Positions 1 through 12,189 of a stretch of 64,000 nt of DNA are shown here, in pieces (within the stretch, counting starts at the first letter, position 1; each line of letters begins with the position of its first letter). Under the pieces are notes generated by a model that worked only from the letters and a program-made list of their open reading frames with translations, had not been told where the DNA came from and made no database searches. The DNA comes from Saccopteryx bilineata (Eukaryota > Chordata > Mammalia > Chiroptera > Emballonuridae), in NCBI RefSeq assembly GCF_036850765.1, contig NC_089493.1:218982744-219046743 (forward strand). The letters are read 5' to 3'. The position numbers and the translations under genes are program-made.

Positions 1-1566
1 AAATCTTTAATTTTTTGGCCACTATTTATCATCTTTGGGATTACCAATATGCATAGTATAAATCTTCTTAGTCTTTTTTAGTCATTTATTGCTTTGTAAT
101 TTATGTATAGTAAAATTCACCTTTTTCTAACTATACAGTTTGACAAGTTGTGACAAGTGCTGTATGATGACTACCACAGTGAAGATCCAGAATATCATTT
201 ATCTTCTCAAAGCTTCCCACATTTCTTTGTAGTCACAGAAGCTTGCTTTCCTAAAACTTTTTGCACTAGTGATCATATATTTAGGTCAGTTCATATTTGT
301 GGCTTATAGTCTGAATTGCTGAATGGCTAACTGGAAAAAAAGCTTACCCTTTTTATTAAAAACCTAAATGAAAATTAAACAATAATCAATACCACTTTTG
401 TCTGTCTTAATGGAACATATTAAAAATATGACATCCTTGTGAAAGTAGTATAGTTGCAATGTTATATTATATATATTGCTTATTGGAATAAATTTTGATA
501 CAGTTTTGGAGGGAGTGATATAACTTTTAAAAATCCAGTTTATTAAACTATTAATTACACTTTCAAATAAAGTGTTGAAGCTATGCTTTGGTATTATTAT
601 ATAAAGATATTTACCATAGCATTTTTTATATTCAAAAACTATTACAAAGTGAGTATTCAACAGCATATAATTGATTACATTATTTTACATGTATCGATAT
701 AAATTGGTGTATTATGCATCTACCAAAATATTTTTGAATATGTAACTGATATGGGCTATGATCATTTTAATAGATAAAAGTTGAGATTGACTCCCATGTT
801 CATATATACTCCTCCTTTCTCAGTGATGGGCAGACTACCAAAGACTCTATTTCTGTCCCAGCTATGATTATCAACAATGATTCTTTTTATAATCACATTT
901 AAAAAAGAAAGTCCTGCTATCTCTTGTGCATCGTATATAATTAATAGAAGATTAAACACTGCTAAGGCCACAATATTATATCAAATTATATCAAATATAA
1001 TTTTTAAATTCAAGGTCTTATAAAGTTTATGCAAAAATTTTAGAAGTTAGTTTATAACAAATTAGATGGTGAGGAAAAAAGGTGAGAGGAAAAAGTTATG
1101 GATCTTATAATACAAAAGCAATAGCGTTTATTTATTTTTTTCTTTTATAGAGAAAGAATCTTGAGTGAGAGCTGAAGTAATTAAATTTATTTTGATGCTT
1201 TTTGTAGAAGACATCTTTTGCTAGCCATTTAATTTTGCTAATAACCACTGGACTTTAATTCATGAATAGGTAGACATGAAAGGTATATTTAATACAACAT
1301 TTGGCTGGCATTGATCTACATAGACATCTAAATAAATCTTAAAAAATCTCTCATGGCCAAAAGAATGCTGAGCATAAACTCTTTGACACATGTGACCTGC
1401 TTATGTCGGAAATGTTTGAAATGTTTCTTACCCCAGTCCAACCTTTTCCAGTGGAGTTGTCTTTATGGTGTCTCATTTTAATCCTTCTGGATGTTTATTT
1501 CTAATGGCATACACACTTTTTACTTATTTCAGTTAAAGTTATTTTTACTGTTTTTCCCCACATTTC
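1..1566. other. Unique AT-rich sequence, no gene seen
   Basis: Non-repetitive, strongly AT-rich DNA. The longest open frame (100 codons, minus strand, 364-666) has AT-driven composition with no recognisable domain, so it is not called. No SINE head, LTR motif or tandem array is visible. Confidence 0.6.
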
Positions 1567-2092
1567 TTTTTTTTTTTTAATTTGGAAAATTAATTTAACA
1601 GGGTGACATTGATCAATAAGTGTACATAGATTTCAGACAAACATCACTCCATCATTTGAATTATGTTGTATTTCCATCACCTAAAGCCAAATCATTTTCT
1701 ATCACCTTATATTTGTCCCTCTTTACATCTTTCCCCCAAACCCTGTACACCGCCTCTACGTTTCCTTCTCCCTGGTAACCACTGCACTCTTATCTATGTC
1801 CATGAGTCTCAGCTTTGTGTCCCACCTACATATGAAATCATATAGTTTTTAGCTTTTTCTGGTTTACTTATTTCATTCAGTATAATGTTCTCAAGGTCCA
1901 TCCATGTTGTTGTAAATGACCCTATGTCATCATTTCTTATGACTGAGTAGTATTCCATTGTATATACCACATCTTCTTTATCCAATCCTCTATGAGGGGC
2001 ACTTGCATTGTTTTCATGTCTTGGCCACTGTGAATAATGCTGTGATGAATGTGGGGGTGCATGTGCCTTTATGTACCAATGTTTTCAAGTTT
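1567..2092 (-). mobile_element. Old L1 3' end fragment (LINE-1), antisense
   Basis: A T run at 1567-1578 (the L1 poly(A) tail in antisense) leads into 'gggtgacattgatcaataag', 'atcacctaaagccaaatc' and 'gactgagtagtattccattg'. These are 3'UTR and ORF2 C-terminus signatures, also found in the younger copies at 14.15 and 25.3 kb. The fragment is truncated at its 5' side near 2090, as most L1 insertions are. Many substitutions separate it from copies A, B and D, so it is older. I found no convincing target-site duplication. Confidence 0.85.
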
Positions 2093-2597
2093 TACACTTC
2101 AAAATAGCAAATATTCATTTTGTTTTCAACTCTGAATATGAGATAAGGAATGTTTGTTTTATTTTAAGACATGAATTAGGTTCACAAAAATAAAATATCA
2201 AAAAAATCACTGAAATATCTTTTATATCTAAAATGTGATTTTTTGAGAGTAGCCAATGGATGTTTTGTTCATGATAAAATTTTTTTACCTAGAAAATAAA
2301 TCAATTGCTTATAAATAAATATCACACTTTTATTGTGGGAAAATCAAACTAATTTTAAAAAGTGTCAAGAAAATCTAAGTGAATTTGATATGCATAAACT
2401 CTTTTCTTCCAGGCACTTGAAAGTAGATATATGAAAAATGCAAATGAAGGAAGATAGAGTTGATCTGACCAACAACACTGTGCCCATTGCTTCTTCCAGT
2501 CTTTCACATGTCATTGTGTGACTTTCTTCACTATCTCTAAATGGAATGCTTTCCTTTTGTTTAAATCCTGTGAAGCAACCAAGAGTCCACTGTGAAG
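2093..2597. other. Unique AT-rich sequence
   Basis: No repeat family or coding signal recognised. An 82-codon minus-strand open frame (2365-2613) overlaps the hairpin that follows and looks fortuitous. Confidence 0.5.
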
Positions 2598-2630
2598 AAC
2601 CAAAGTGGTCCACAATGGACCACTTTGGTT
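2598..2630. repeat. Perfect 15-bp inverted repeat (hairpin), 3-nt loop
   Basis: The left arm aaccaaagtggtcca (2598-2612) is followed by the loop caa and the exact reverse complement at 2616-2630. Outside it, gaag (2594-2597) pairs with cttc (2634-2637) if three bases are bulged. The stem is perfect, which is unusual in this otherwise degenerate sequence. It may be a snap-back duplication from replication, the end of a foldback element, or a structured RNA. No tail of Ts follows, so it is not a typical terminator. Confidence 0.8.
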
Positions 2631-2755
2631 ATACTTCAATTGAGCACTGTTGTTTGTATGCTGACATGTCTTATGGTTATAATTTCAGAAAGGAATAAGA
2701 TGTCACATTTCAATACTACCAGAAGACTTTGAGATACAAATATTGATTTACTTAT

Positions 2756-3285
2756 GACCTATGCAACTTTCGACCATTCGACTTTATGATCACAATCACT
2801 AGCCATGACTGCTCCACATCTGGCAGCGCAAGCGCTGCCCAGCTGGGCCTACGGCAGTGCGGACCAGCTTCCAGCAGCACTACCATCTCCGTGTGCACCA
2901 TTTCAACTGTTATCCCAGACTCGGTACACAATTTGTGTTTTGTGTCTTGATATTTTTCATCAAACCCCTCCCAAGATATCTACCAAGAGAAAATTGTCTT
3001 TGCAAATATTAAACCAGTTGTACTGGTAATACACTATTTTACTTAAACCTGATGAATGTAAAAATAAGAAACAAAATGGTGTAGAGATGATACAAATGGC
3101 ATAAAATGAACAAAGAAAATTATGATATATAACAATAATGAAATAAAATTATGATAAAATATGACTTAAAGATTTTTATAACATCATTTCACAGTACTGT
3201 ACATATAGCCTACTCAACTTACGACCAAATCATGTTACGACTGGTCTGTCAGAACCAATCGTGGTCATAAGTCGAGCACTAGCTG
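2756..3285. mobile_element. Probable non-autonomous DNA transposon (MITE), Tigger/pogo-like
   Basis: The ends are related in inverted orientation: cgactttatgatcacaatca near 2779 resembles the reverse complement of the right end (cgacttatgaccacgattgg, from 3280 inward). Both ends are rich in cgac/gtcg motifs that contrast with the AT-rich interior. The interior holds no transposase reading frame. A GC-rich 8-bp hairpin (ggcagcgc-aa-gcgctgcc, 2822-2839) lies near the left end. The superfamily name is from memory of similar mammalian elements and is tentative. A TA target duplication could not be fixed. Confidence 0.5.
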
Positions 3286-6079
3286 TATTATGATTCTGCT
3301 ATCTAGCATAATTTCAGTCTTATTAGGACCTTTTGCCAATAGTAATGACTGGGATTCTGTTAGTTATTATACAACTAAAGAGAAGATGAATTGGCTGTAG
3401 ACTCCTAGAACAAACTAATGTAGAATCAACTTGGCCTATATTTAAGATACATCTTAATCTAAGTTAGATGCTCCTTAAATTTCTCAATGGTATTGGCTAG
3501 TGAAGTTCAAATACAAACTCTATCCATAAATAAATTACACCCTTAAGTCTCCCTTTCACACCGTTTCTAGGCACCCTGTTACCATTATTAAAGTGCTTTT
3601 TCTTTGTTAGTGTTGTTGTTGATGCTATAAATCCTGTTTCAAAACCTCAATCAAAACTGACTTACCTCCTTAATGAAATACTTCTTGAATTAACTCATTC
3701 TTTGGTATAACTCTCTCTTATATTGTCAAGCTCTTGTTTAAATGATGTTTGGGAATTTCATTAAATACATGTTCATTGTTCTATCCTGTGGACCTTTCAG
3801 GATATAAGCAGAAATATAAGTACCAGAGAAACTGGAAGACCTATTTTTTTTCTGATACCTGTTCCCTTTAAGTGGCACTTGTTTAGCCTTTTCTTTAGGT
3901 GGTGATGTTGAGCTTATGGCTGTTAACACATTATGAAAAGAAGCATTACAATGGTGAAACACTAGAAGACATCTTCAAATAGTGCCTCTTTTTTATGCAT
4001 TTGTTTCCCAAGGAGCAAATGGTCTCAGCCACTGCCTTGTCTAGACTCACCCCTAAACTTGCTCCACAAATATAAGAATTCTCTTGTTTCTGCCCCAGGT
4101 ACACAATGAACACTTCTGCTATTCATAGTCTTCCATATGTTTATGTGCTGTCACACTATCTTTGGAAGGACAGAAATGGCACATGAGATTTTTCTAATAA
4201 TCTTAATTTTTCTGTGAGATATTAAATAAAGCTCTACTTATGGTGAAAACTTGAAGATTAATACTTAATCCTAAATTAGTAAAATGTCATTTAAGAATGT
4301 TCAGCATATCAGGTGTGCTGTATATTTCTTTGCAGCCTACTCGCTCCTATTAGTAATCAGAAGAATAGCATATATATTGACCTATATGTGTGTGTTTGTG
4401 TCTATATAGATATATTAAGACACACACACACCCACATAAAGAAAGATGAACTGTAGTATATTTATAAGATGAATATATACTTGTCTTCAAGAATGTTCAT
4501 GAAAAATCCAAATTGGGATTCCTGTTTGTAACCATCTTTCTTTTATTTACATGACCTGGAAAAAAATGTGTCTAGTTTGTCTTTACCCCAGATTTAAAAT
4601 TTGTAAATAAAACAGAAAAAAAATCCTCTTCTTTATTCCTCATCCAAAAGCAGAATTTATTGTAATCTTATTCAACATTTGATCCTTTACACCAACATAA
4701 AAGGTTGCATAATATTCGAGAAAATTATTGCATGTCAATAGGTCTTTTCCCATACATGTTTCATATTTGCCACATCTTCGATTGAAGGTCATGCTTGACT
4801 AGAAGCATGACAGTGATACTAGTCAGTTTCATATCAGATCTGCTTCTTGGATTTTCAGAATAATCCAGCAAAAGTTATTCCACTTCTAAGAAACCACACT
4901 GAAATTGGGGTTCTCCATTGGATTAGTGTTTTATGACTAGGCTGAATTTGGTAGGTTATTTAACCTAATGCAATTAGTAGGTAGATTCTTGAAATAAAAT
5001 AGTGTGTGGGTCAATCATTTTAAAAGAAATTAGCAGTTTGACTCTGAAGTCTTCCTGAGGTAGAAAGTAATTTACTTTTTATACCATCAGAAACAAAATT
5101 GCTGATCAATGGAAAAATATAGTTAGCTAGAAAAAAAATCTTTATTGACATCATTTATAGGGAAAGATATTTGTGTTTTATCACTGAACAAGACCAACAG
5201 ACTTTTTTTTTTCTAAAACTTATGTTCTGGTTTGTGATCATAAAATGGAGATATATTTTCTTATATAATCATTTAGTATTTTTTACAATTGACATAAAAG
5301 TAAAAAAGGAGTGTAAAATAAATCTATAATGTTTGCTTCCCTAACAAGTACTTTATAAGTCATAACAAAAATGTGCTTATCATATTCTTCAAATAAATTA
5401 TTTCATTAACAAGAGCTGTTTAAATGCTTGATCAATGCAAATGTGGGATAATTATTATCTGGAAAGTTCTTTTTTTAATTAGAAAAAGTATTTGAAAACA
5501 TTCTCTTACCTTTGGATTGTACCTCAAGTGTATTTGTGAAAATAAGTGTGTTGGATAGTTGACAGATGAAGGGAATTTCTATTTAAAATATCAAGATACT
5601 TCTATAACAATTTTCTTCTTACTATTATTTCTCCATCCTCTATCCTTATCCTCACTGCCAATTCTTATATCTCCTTCCCATTAAGAGTTTGCTAGCTTTG
5701 GAGAATTGATTCACTCTAGAGTCAGCATGTCATGAGTTGATTATTATAAAATAGCCAGAAAGAAGCTTAGAAAGAGTTTTATATATGGGATAGAAGGATA
5801 TCACTAAATAAAGATTTCTTGAAATATCAGCTGCATAATTTTTGGGCTCGTAGAAAAATGAAAATGCAAAATTTACTGTTCAAAAATTAAGAATTTTAAG
5901 ATACTTATAGCAGAGCATTAAACTCAGTGGGGGTTCTTTGTGACTGCACTGATCAATACCCATAAAGTGAGTGCTGGCTCCTTGTCTTGAGAGCCTCTTA
6001 ACTATTCTCTTCCTGTTTTATGTTTTTGTTTTTAAGGATAAAAGTAACATAATTTTACTTATCGGTGGATGTAAAAAGC
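3286..6079. other. Unique AT-rich sequence with one short TG/CA hairpin
   Basis: No gene or recognised interspersed repeat. At 4387-4437 'tgtgtgtttgtgtct' is followed by 'agacacacacacaccc', an imperfect TG/CA inverted repeat around a TA-rich loop. The rest shows no tandem structure and no open frame worth calling. Confidence 0.5.
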
Positions 6080-6418
6080 AAAATAAGTGAACAAACTAAA
6101 TAGAAATAGACTCAGATACAGAGATCAGACTGATGGCTGCCAAGAGAGGAGGGTGGTTGGAAAGAGGCGAAAGGATTAAATACAAATTGGCCATTGCAAA
6201 ATAGTCCCGGGATTATAAAGCAGAGCATAGGAGATATAGTCAGTAGTATTGTGACAACCACGTATGGTGCCAGGTGAGTACTTGTATTATCAGGGATAGT
6301 ACTTTGTAAAGTACATTATGCTCCAACCACTATGCTATATACTTGAAACTAATATAAAACAATATTGAGTGTAGACTATAATTGAAAAAAATAAAATATT
6401 GAAAAATAAAAAATAAAG
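6080..6418 (+). mobile_element. Old L1 3'UTR, sense
   Basis: The segment reads like the 3' end of an older mammalian L1: 'actcagatacagagatcaga', 'ctgatggctgccaagagagg', 'gtatggtgccaggtgagtac' and 'atacttgaaactaatataa', ending in an A-rich tail with aataaa at 6390-6418. No ORF2 is left. It lies directly against another L1 3' end in the opposite orientation. Confidence 0.8.
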
Positions 6419-6429
6419 TGTAAAGAAAA

Positions 6430-6765
6430 AATATTTTTTATTAAAGTATACTTTGCATACAACATTATATTAGTTTCTCATATATAACAAGAGGTTGGAA
6501 GTTTATATATCTTAAGATGTGAACACAACACTAAGTCTAGCAACCATCTGTCACCATGCAAAGTTATTGCACTATTATTACCATATTCCTCTGCACCTTT
6601 TTCAACCATTCCCTATTTTTTAAGTCACCAAGGAACTTTATTCTCTCACTTGTCCTAGACTTTGAGCAGCTGTTTACCTCTCCCGTCAATAGTTCTTATT
6701 CTTATTTTTTTGTCTTCTGTCAATTTATGATTCATATTCTGTTTCTAAACTGCCCAACAGTATCT
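6430..6765 (-). mobile_element. Old L1 3'UTR fragment, antisense
   Basis: 'ttattaaagtatactttgca', 'acaacattatattagtttct' and 'agtctagcaaccatctgtca' match the antisense 3'UTR of older L1 subfamilies. It faces the preceding L1 tail to tail. Its far side is interrupted by SINEs at 6766 and resumes around 7120 ('aaccaattccagaacatttc'). Confidence 0.75.
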
Positions 6766-7117
6766 TTTTTTTTTTTTTGAGAAAGGCAAGAGAGAGAGAG
6801 AGAGCAAGACAGGAACATCAAGCTGCTCCAGTATGTGCCCTAACTGAAGAATCGAGCCAGCAACCTAGAGCTCCGGGATGACACTCCAACCCACCGAACT
6901 ATCCATCCAGGGCTAAATAATTTTTATTGATTTTTTTTAAAGATAGAGAGAAGAAGGGGGTGAGGCAGAAAAGAAGCATTCATTGTTCCACTGAGTCATG
7001 CATCCCCTGGTTGATTCCTGTGTGTGCCCTGACCGGGGATCGAATGTGCAATCTTCTTGTCTCTGGATGATGCTCCTAACCGACTGAGCTAACTGGCCAG
7101 GACCCCAAAGGTATCTT
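6766..7117 (-). mobile_element. Two old tRNA-derived SINEs, antisense, in tandem
   Basis: The first unit (about 6766-6913) runs from a T tract through gagagagaga to 'accgaactatccatccaggg'. The second (about 6914-7105) ends 'ctgagctaactggccagg', a tRNA-like head in antisense, with the B-box region 'gaccggggatcgaatgtgc'. The flanks 'agtatcttttttt' (6759) and 'ggtatcttttttt' (7109) look like a duplication around the whole pair, which suggests a dimer or nested insertion. Both are diverged from the young SINEs of the window. Confidence 0.7.
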
Positions 7118-7131
7118 TTTTTGACAACCAA

Positions 7132-9505
7132 TTCCAGAACATTTCTGTATTTAACTACTTATTTGGTTTTTCTTCTCCTTTTTGAAAATAGCTTTTCTTC
7201 TTCTCTGCCTTGTGTGATTTAGTTGTTCCAACACCCTGCTCTTTGTCTTTAATCTAACACCCTCACTGTCCCAGGATTGCTACATGTTTTGTGGGTTCCT
7301 TGGATAATCACATGTCTTAAGAATAGATAGCACCAAGATTCCATTACCTGCATGTTACTCTTTTCTTACCATCGGATTTTATAAAGATTGAAGAACCAAA
7401 TATGCATTTTAAAAATTTTCTGGATATGGTTTAGCTCTGAATTTATGGATTCACTTCTTCCTTGGTGGACTAGACTAGACAATAACTTAAAAAGAGACTT
7501 AAGGTTTCTTTTCATTATCACTTGAAACCATTAAGGAAATGCTAAGCCTCTGTTTTCCTTTTTTCTCTACTGAACATCCCCAGATCCTTTTAGTTCTGTA
7601 GGTTAAAAGAGATCTTTCATGGAGGAGGAGGGAGTTTTCAAAGAATACCCTTGCAATTAAAGACATTCTTGAGATCAAATTATTTACCTCCCTAAGTTTA
7701 AACCCAAGCAAATAAAGGCAAGGAACCACAGACACACCAAAATTATTTTCAATATTATTCTTCCGAACACCTATGTTTTCTTTTCCTGATAAGAGTTCAA
7801 TGATGATTTGAGCCAAGAAGAGGAGTGAAGTCATCCACATTTCCTTCTGGCTTTTATGCTTCCAAAAATAGTTTTGAATTTCTAAAGCAGTTTCTTAATT
7901 CTTCCCAATAACACAATAAGTCCAGCCAGATAGCAATCACTTTATATTGAAGTGGAAATTGAGACTCGTCTAACTTAAATATTTCCAAGGGTCACAAAAT
8001 GATTTGTAAATATTTAATAAGAACTCAGGATTCTCAAATGTCCAATGAAAAATCTTGCTATATCTTGCTAACACCAAGATATCTGTCACTGTTGTCACTG
8101 TTTATTTACATTTCTATTTTATTTCTAGATTCATTATTTGCATTTTTAACTTCATTTGCTTTGTTTTTCTCATTTTTGTACTCATCATTCCTAAACATGG
8201 CAATTCTTTAGTTTATATCTGTGTATTTTTAAAAAATGAATTGTTTTTCAAGCATTTGAGGTTAATTCTTTGAGATTTGTTATTTCAATAATGAGGCAAG
8301 ATAGTAATTAGTCACTACAATAAGTTAAGTTGAATCAATAACTACAGTATCCATATGTGGCTGAGTGTCATATGTGATTTCTAAATTTTCCTTAATAGTT
8401 ATTTGCCCTGAGGTATTTTATCTCATTTAAATATTATCTTAAACTTAGATCAGGATTGTACAGTTGCTTAGTTACTTCCTTTTCTCATTGCTTCCCATTT
8501 AAGCCAATTACTAAATGAACAATTAAGACTTGGGTCATGTGAGAGATGTGTTTTATTTGGCATGGACCCTAATGATAAGATAATGAACAGCTTCATTCCT
8601 ATCAAGAGGATATTCTAAAGGATGGTTTCATTTCTTAATGCTGACCCTCTCTCTGAGAGGCAGGCTGTTATAATCATGATAGTTAATGACCAATAAGTGG
8701 CCATTTGTCATGTTTCCACTCTTTATTTCAGTCATCAGCCAACCTCTAACATAAAGGACTCAAACTATGATGGAATGTTTTTACAGGTAATGATGAGAGA
8801 GATGATGAGGATTTTTAGGGCAGGGTTCATGCTCCATATGTTCTCTGTAGTAATTATGTTGAAAAATAGTAGTTTGGTTCCAGGACACTACACAATTTGA
8901 TTCACTGGACATTTATTGACTACTCTCTGTATAACTCATAAAAGTAGAAGGAGAAATGAATATTACAGCACAAATCTCTGTTTCTAATAAACTTACTCTG
9001 TAGTAGGAAGTTTGATTCTAATCAAAATTTAAATGAAATAAATTAGGACAAACTTGGTTGCTAGATTTATGTGCAGAAAATATAAACTCAGGGTAAATAT
9101 CTGCAGTCCCTAAAAGTTATGAAGACCTTTAATTGTTTCTTATGGACCCTTGGTTTGTTTATACTTGACTTTGGCTATAAACAATCCAACATTTGAAAAG
9201 TTCACAGTTAAATTGTACAAGTTCATTAATTACATATTTGAAGGTGATTTATTATGCTTATTTTCCATAATCGATTTACAAGGTTTATTCATTTAAAATA
9301 TCTAAATTAGCAGTTTTCTCTGCTTCTATCATTCAGGTCATTGCACCTTAGATGAGCTAAATGTTTAAGTGTTCCCTGTAAAGAAAGCAAACAAAATTTA
9401 AATATCTCCCATAGGAAGGTCAAAACAGAAATCATCAGGAGTCTGAATAGAAGCCTTCATTAGTTTTCTATTTTATCTTTCCCCCAGCATCATCATGTAA
9501 AACAA
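7132..9505. other. Unique AT-rich sequence, no gene supported
   Basis: The only open frame of note is 113 codons on the minus strand (7499-7840). It has no recognisable domain, no splice context and ordinary AT composition. No repeat head, LTR or microsatellite was recognised. Confidence 0.5.
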
Positions 9506-9814
9506 CTTTCTTTTTTTTTTAAAGTGAGAGGAGTGGAGATAGAGAGACAGACTCCCACATGTGCCCAGATAGGGATCCACCTGGCAACCCTTTTCTGGGA
9601 CTGATGCTCAAATCAACCAAACTAGCTTCAGCACCTGGGGCTGACACTCAAACCAATCAAGCCACTGGCTGTGAAAGGAGAAGAGATAGAGAAGGGAGAG
9701 GAATGGGGAAGGAAGCAGACAGTTGCTTCTCATGTGTGCCCTGACTGGGGATTGAACCTGGGGTGTTAGCAAGCTAGCTAATGTTCTATCCACTGAGCCA
9801 GCCAGCTAAGGCAA
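9506..9814 (-). mobile_element. Old tRNA-derived bat-type SINE, antisense
   Basis: A T tract at 9508 is followed by 'gtgagaggagtggagataga', 'gggatccacctggcaaccc', 'cagcacctggggctgaca' and 'tgccctgactggggattgaa', ending in the tRNA-like head 'tccactgagccagccagc'. The order matches the long SINE family at 24.45 and 36.84 kb, but with many substitutions and without the ggcgatgctctgccc sub-repeats. Confidence 0.8.
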
Positions 9815-11447
9815 ATGACAATTAACAAAATTTTGTAATATATTTTCCTTTAAAATAAATATTTCAATATAAACAGAAATGACAATATGTAGAATATAGG
9901 TAATTTGGGATTCTTTTGGCAAGTAGTGTTATCAATAAGAAAGGCACTTAAAATAGGCTTGTTTTCATTTTAATTTAATAGGATTATACATCATGAGGAT
10001 GGATGTAAAATATATGGCATATCACAACCAAAAAAAAGTGACATTTTATTTTAAAATATGTCATTCTTAAAATAGCTTTCTCTAATAATTTATATTATGC
10101 TATTAATTAGATAGAATAGAATAAGCATAAGTAAGAATCAAAATTACATTGAACAAACTCAAAACATCATTTATTACCAAATATTAATCACTCCACAAAA
10201 GGTTTTGATAATAAGAAAAGAAAAATAATGGTTTATAAATTATTTCTCTTAGCAATTATCTAAAGTTACAGAAAGTATCAAGACAAATAAATATAAGGGA
10301 CTAATTTTTAAGTATTAAGAAAATTTTATGCTTTAAGAACTTTTTGATTCTTTAAATAAGTATTTGTTTACTCAGTGTATTATGTGTGTCAAACTGTGCG
10401 CAAACTTTGTGGAAGATGAAAATCTTTCTCTCAAGAATCTTAAAATCCAGTAGCAGCATTATAATGACAACATAAATAACTGCAGTAGTCAGTGGACATA
10501 AAAGACCCTTATAACTGAGGTACAGAAAAAGTAATATGAATATTGAAAGGTGGGAGTATTGTTTCCAACTAGTAAGATGGAGAGTGGGTTAGATCACTCA
10601 GGACTCCACAGATCAAGTGGCATTGAACTGAGAAGGGGGCCTTTAAGGCTGATATGTTATAAGTCAAATGTAGAAGTGCTGCACTGTAGGAATGAAGAGC
10701 AAATGACCGCTCTGACTGACTGAGGCATGGAGGACATAAAGAACAAAGATTTGAACTGTTTTGGAAAATATGTGAGAGTTTATGTATGGGAGAGCCTTGA
10801 ATGCCACATTAAAGAGTTAAACTCTTCAATTCTATTTTGTGAATATATATCAAGCACCTCACTCTTTCTGCTGTGCTATAATCTGTGGATATAAAAACTC
10901 AAGGCAACAAGGTCTCACTCCTCAAGAAGTTCACTTTGTAGATGTTGATGTTATAGATGTCAGGAATAGGTTAGGTGAAATACTGGATACTTTTAGTCAG
11001 AGGAGATCTGTGTTATGATTTGGAAATACTAGTTTGAAGGGGATATTTTACATATCATATGGAGAAGATTTGGGCAATATACTATCAAATGTCAGTCATC
11101 CATTTTTATTTCATTCAGTTCTGCAAGAACATCTATTACAAGAAGAAGAAAACAGAATACAAAATTATGTTTGCAGGCTGGTGCGAAGAAGAAATTTATG
11201 TGGAATGAGGCTTTTTTTCTTTCAGAAATCCCAAGTTAATGTGCTAATTTCATTTAAGTGAAAGTACTTCTGACATGAAGTAGTCACTAGAATGATTTAT
11301 TCCTTTAATATGCACAACTGCATTCACTAATGAGGTCAGAGGCATGGTGCCAGCTTGTGAAAGCATCAATGTTTAGCCCTCTCAGGAAATCTCAGCAGCT
11401 CAAGATCACAACAAGAGTAAATAAGTGATACCAAAGATTTGAGTAAT
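9815..11447. other. Unique AT-rich sequence
   Basis: No recognised repeat. A 75-codon plus-strand frame (11034-11261) is isolated, without domain or codon-bias support, so it is not called. Confidence 0.5.
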
Positions 11448-11477
11448 GGGAGGGGGGGGGGATAATGGGGAAGGGGG
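11448..11477 (+). repeat. G-rich tract, possible G-quadruplex
   Basis: Four G runs of three or more lie close together: ggg, ten Gs at 11452-11461, gggg and ggggg, with loops of 1, 5 and 2 bases. This fits the usual G-quadruplex pattern. It stands alone in AT-rich DNA and is not attached to a gene or CpG island. Confidence 0.6.
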
Positions 11478-11649
11478 AAGAAGAGGGATTTTGTTGAAAT
11501 TAATGGAATAAATAGGTATAAAATTAATAGTCATTCTTATAACTGTTTTAGAATAAGGAAATATGGCATGATTATATGTTAAAGGATGGCTTGAAAATTC
11601 TGCTGATGAATTATTAAAGTATTTTAATATTTCTCTATAAGGTAGGTAG

Positions 11650-12187
11650 AATTCTAGAATATACCTTTAGATTCCTACCCTCTGAAGGGTGTGCCCTGTA
11701 TAATTCTTGTCCATGAGGGTAGATGGAACCTGTAAATATGACTATGTTTCTCCCAGTGAATTAAATGCTGAGAATTAAGAGATTTTTGCAGAGGTGATTA
11801 TGATTTTTCTAACCAGTTGACTGAGTCAGTCAGAAGGTAGGTTATTTTGGTGAGCCTGAACTTATTAGATAAACCCTTTTAAAAAGATCTAAAAGTCAGA
11901 AATGTTCTCTCTAACTGGCCTGAAGTAGTAAGTCATTATGAGTGACTCAGCAGCAATAAATTAATTCTGCCAATGTCAGACCACATGAGCTTGGAAGAAC
12001 ATCTCAGATGAGATTGTAGCTCTGGTTGACACTTTGATTGTTTCCTTTTTAGACTTTGGATAGAGGACCTGGCTAAGAAGAATCCAGAATTCTGACCTCT
12101 AGAATGTGTGAGATACCAAATGGGTATTGTTTCAAGTTGCTAAGTTTGTGGTAATTTGTTATACAGCAATAAAAAAATCAACACAGA
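11650..12187 (+). mobile_element. Ancient ERVL-MaLR LTR (MLT1-like), degenerate
   Basis: Matches the recalled pattern of mammalian MaLR LTRs: 'ccctctgaagggtgtgccct' early, then 'acttggaagaacatctcaga'-type sequence, and an end reading 'ctaagtttgtggtaatttgt' and 'cagcaataaaaaaatcaaca'. No internal retroviral sequence flanks it, so it is a solo LTR relic. The exact subfamily cannot be set by eye. Confidence 0.6.
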
Positions 12188-12189
12188 CA

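Noticed and set aside
364..666. 100-codon minus-strand frame
   Set aside because: Composition-driven (I/Y/F/N-rich) with no supporting feature.
7499..7840. 113-codon minus-strand open frame in unique DNA
   Set aside because: No domain, no splice or promoter context, AT-type composition; length is not exceptional for a 64-kb AT-rich window.
11034..11261. 75-codon plus-strand frame resembling a small coding exon
   Set aside because: No domain, no conserved splice borders visible, and short length is expected by chance.
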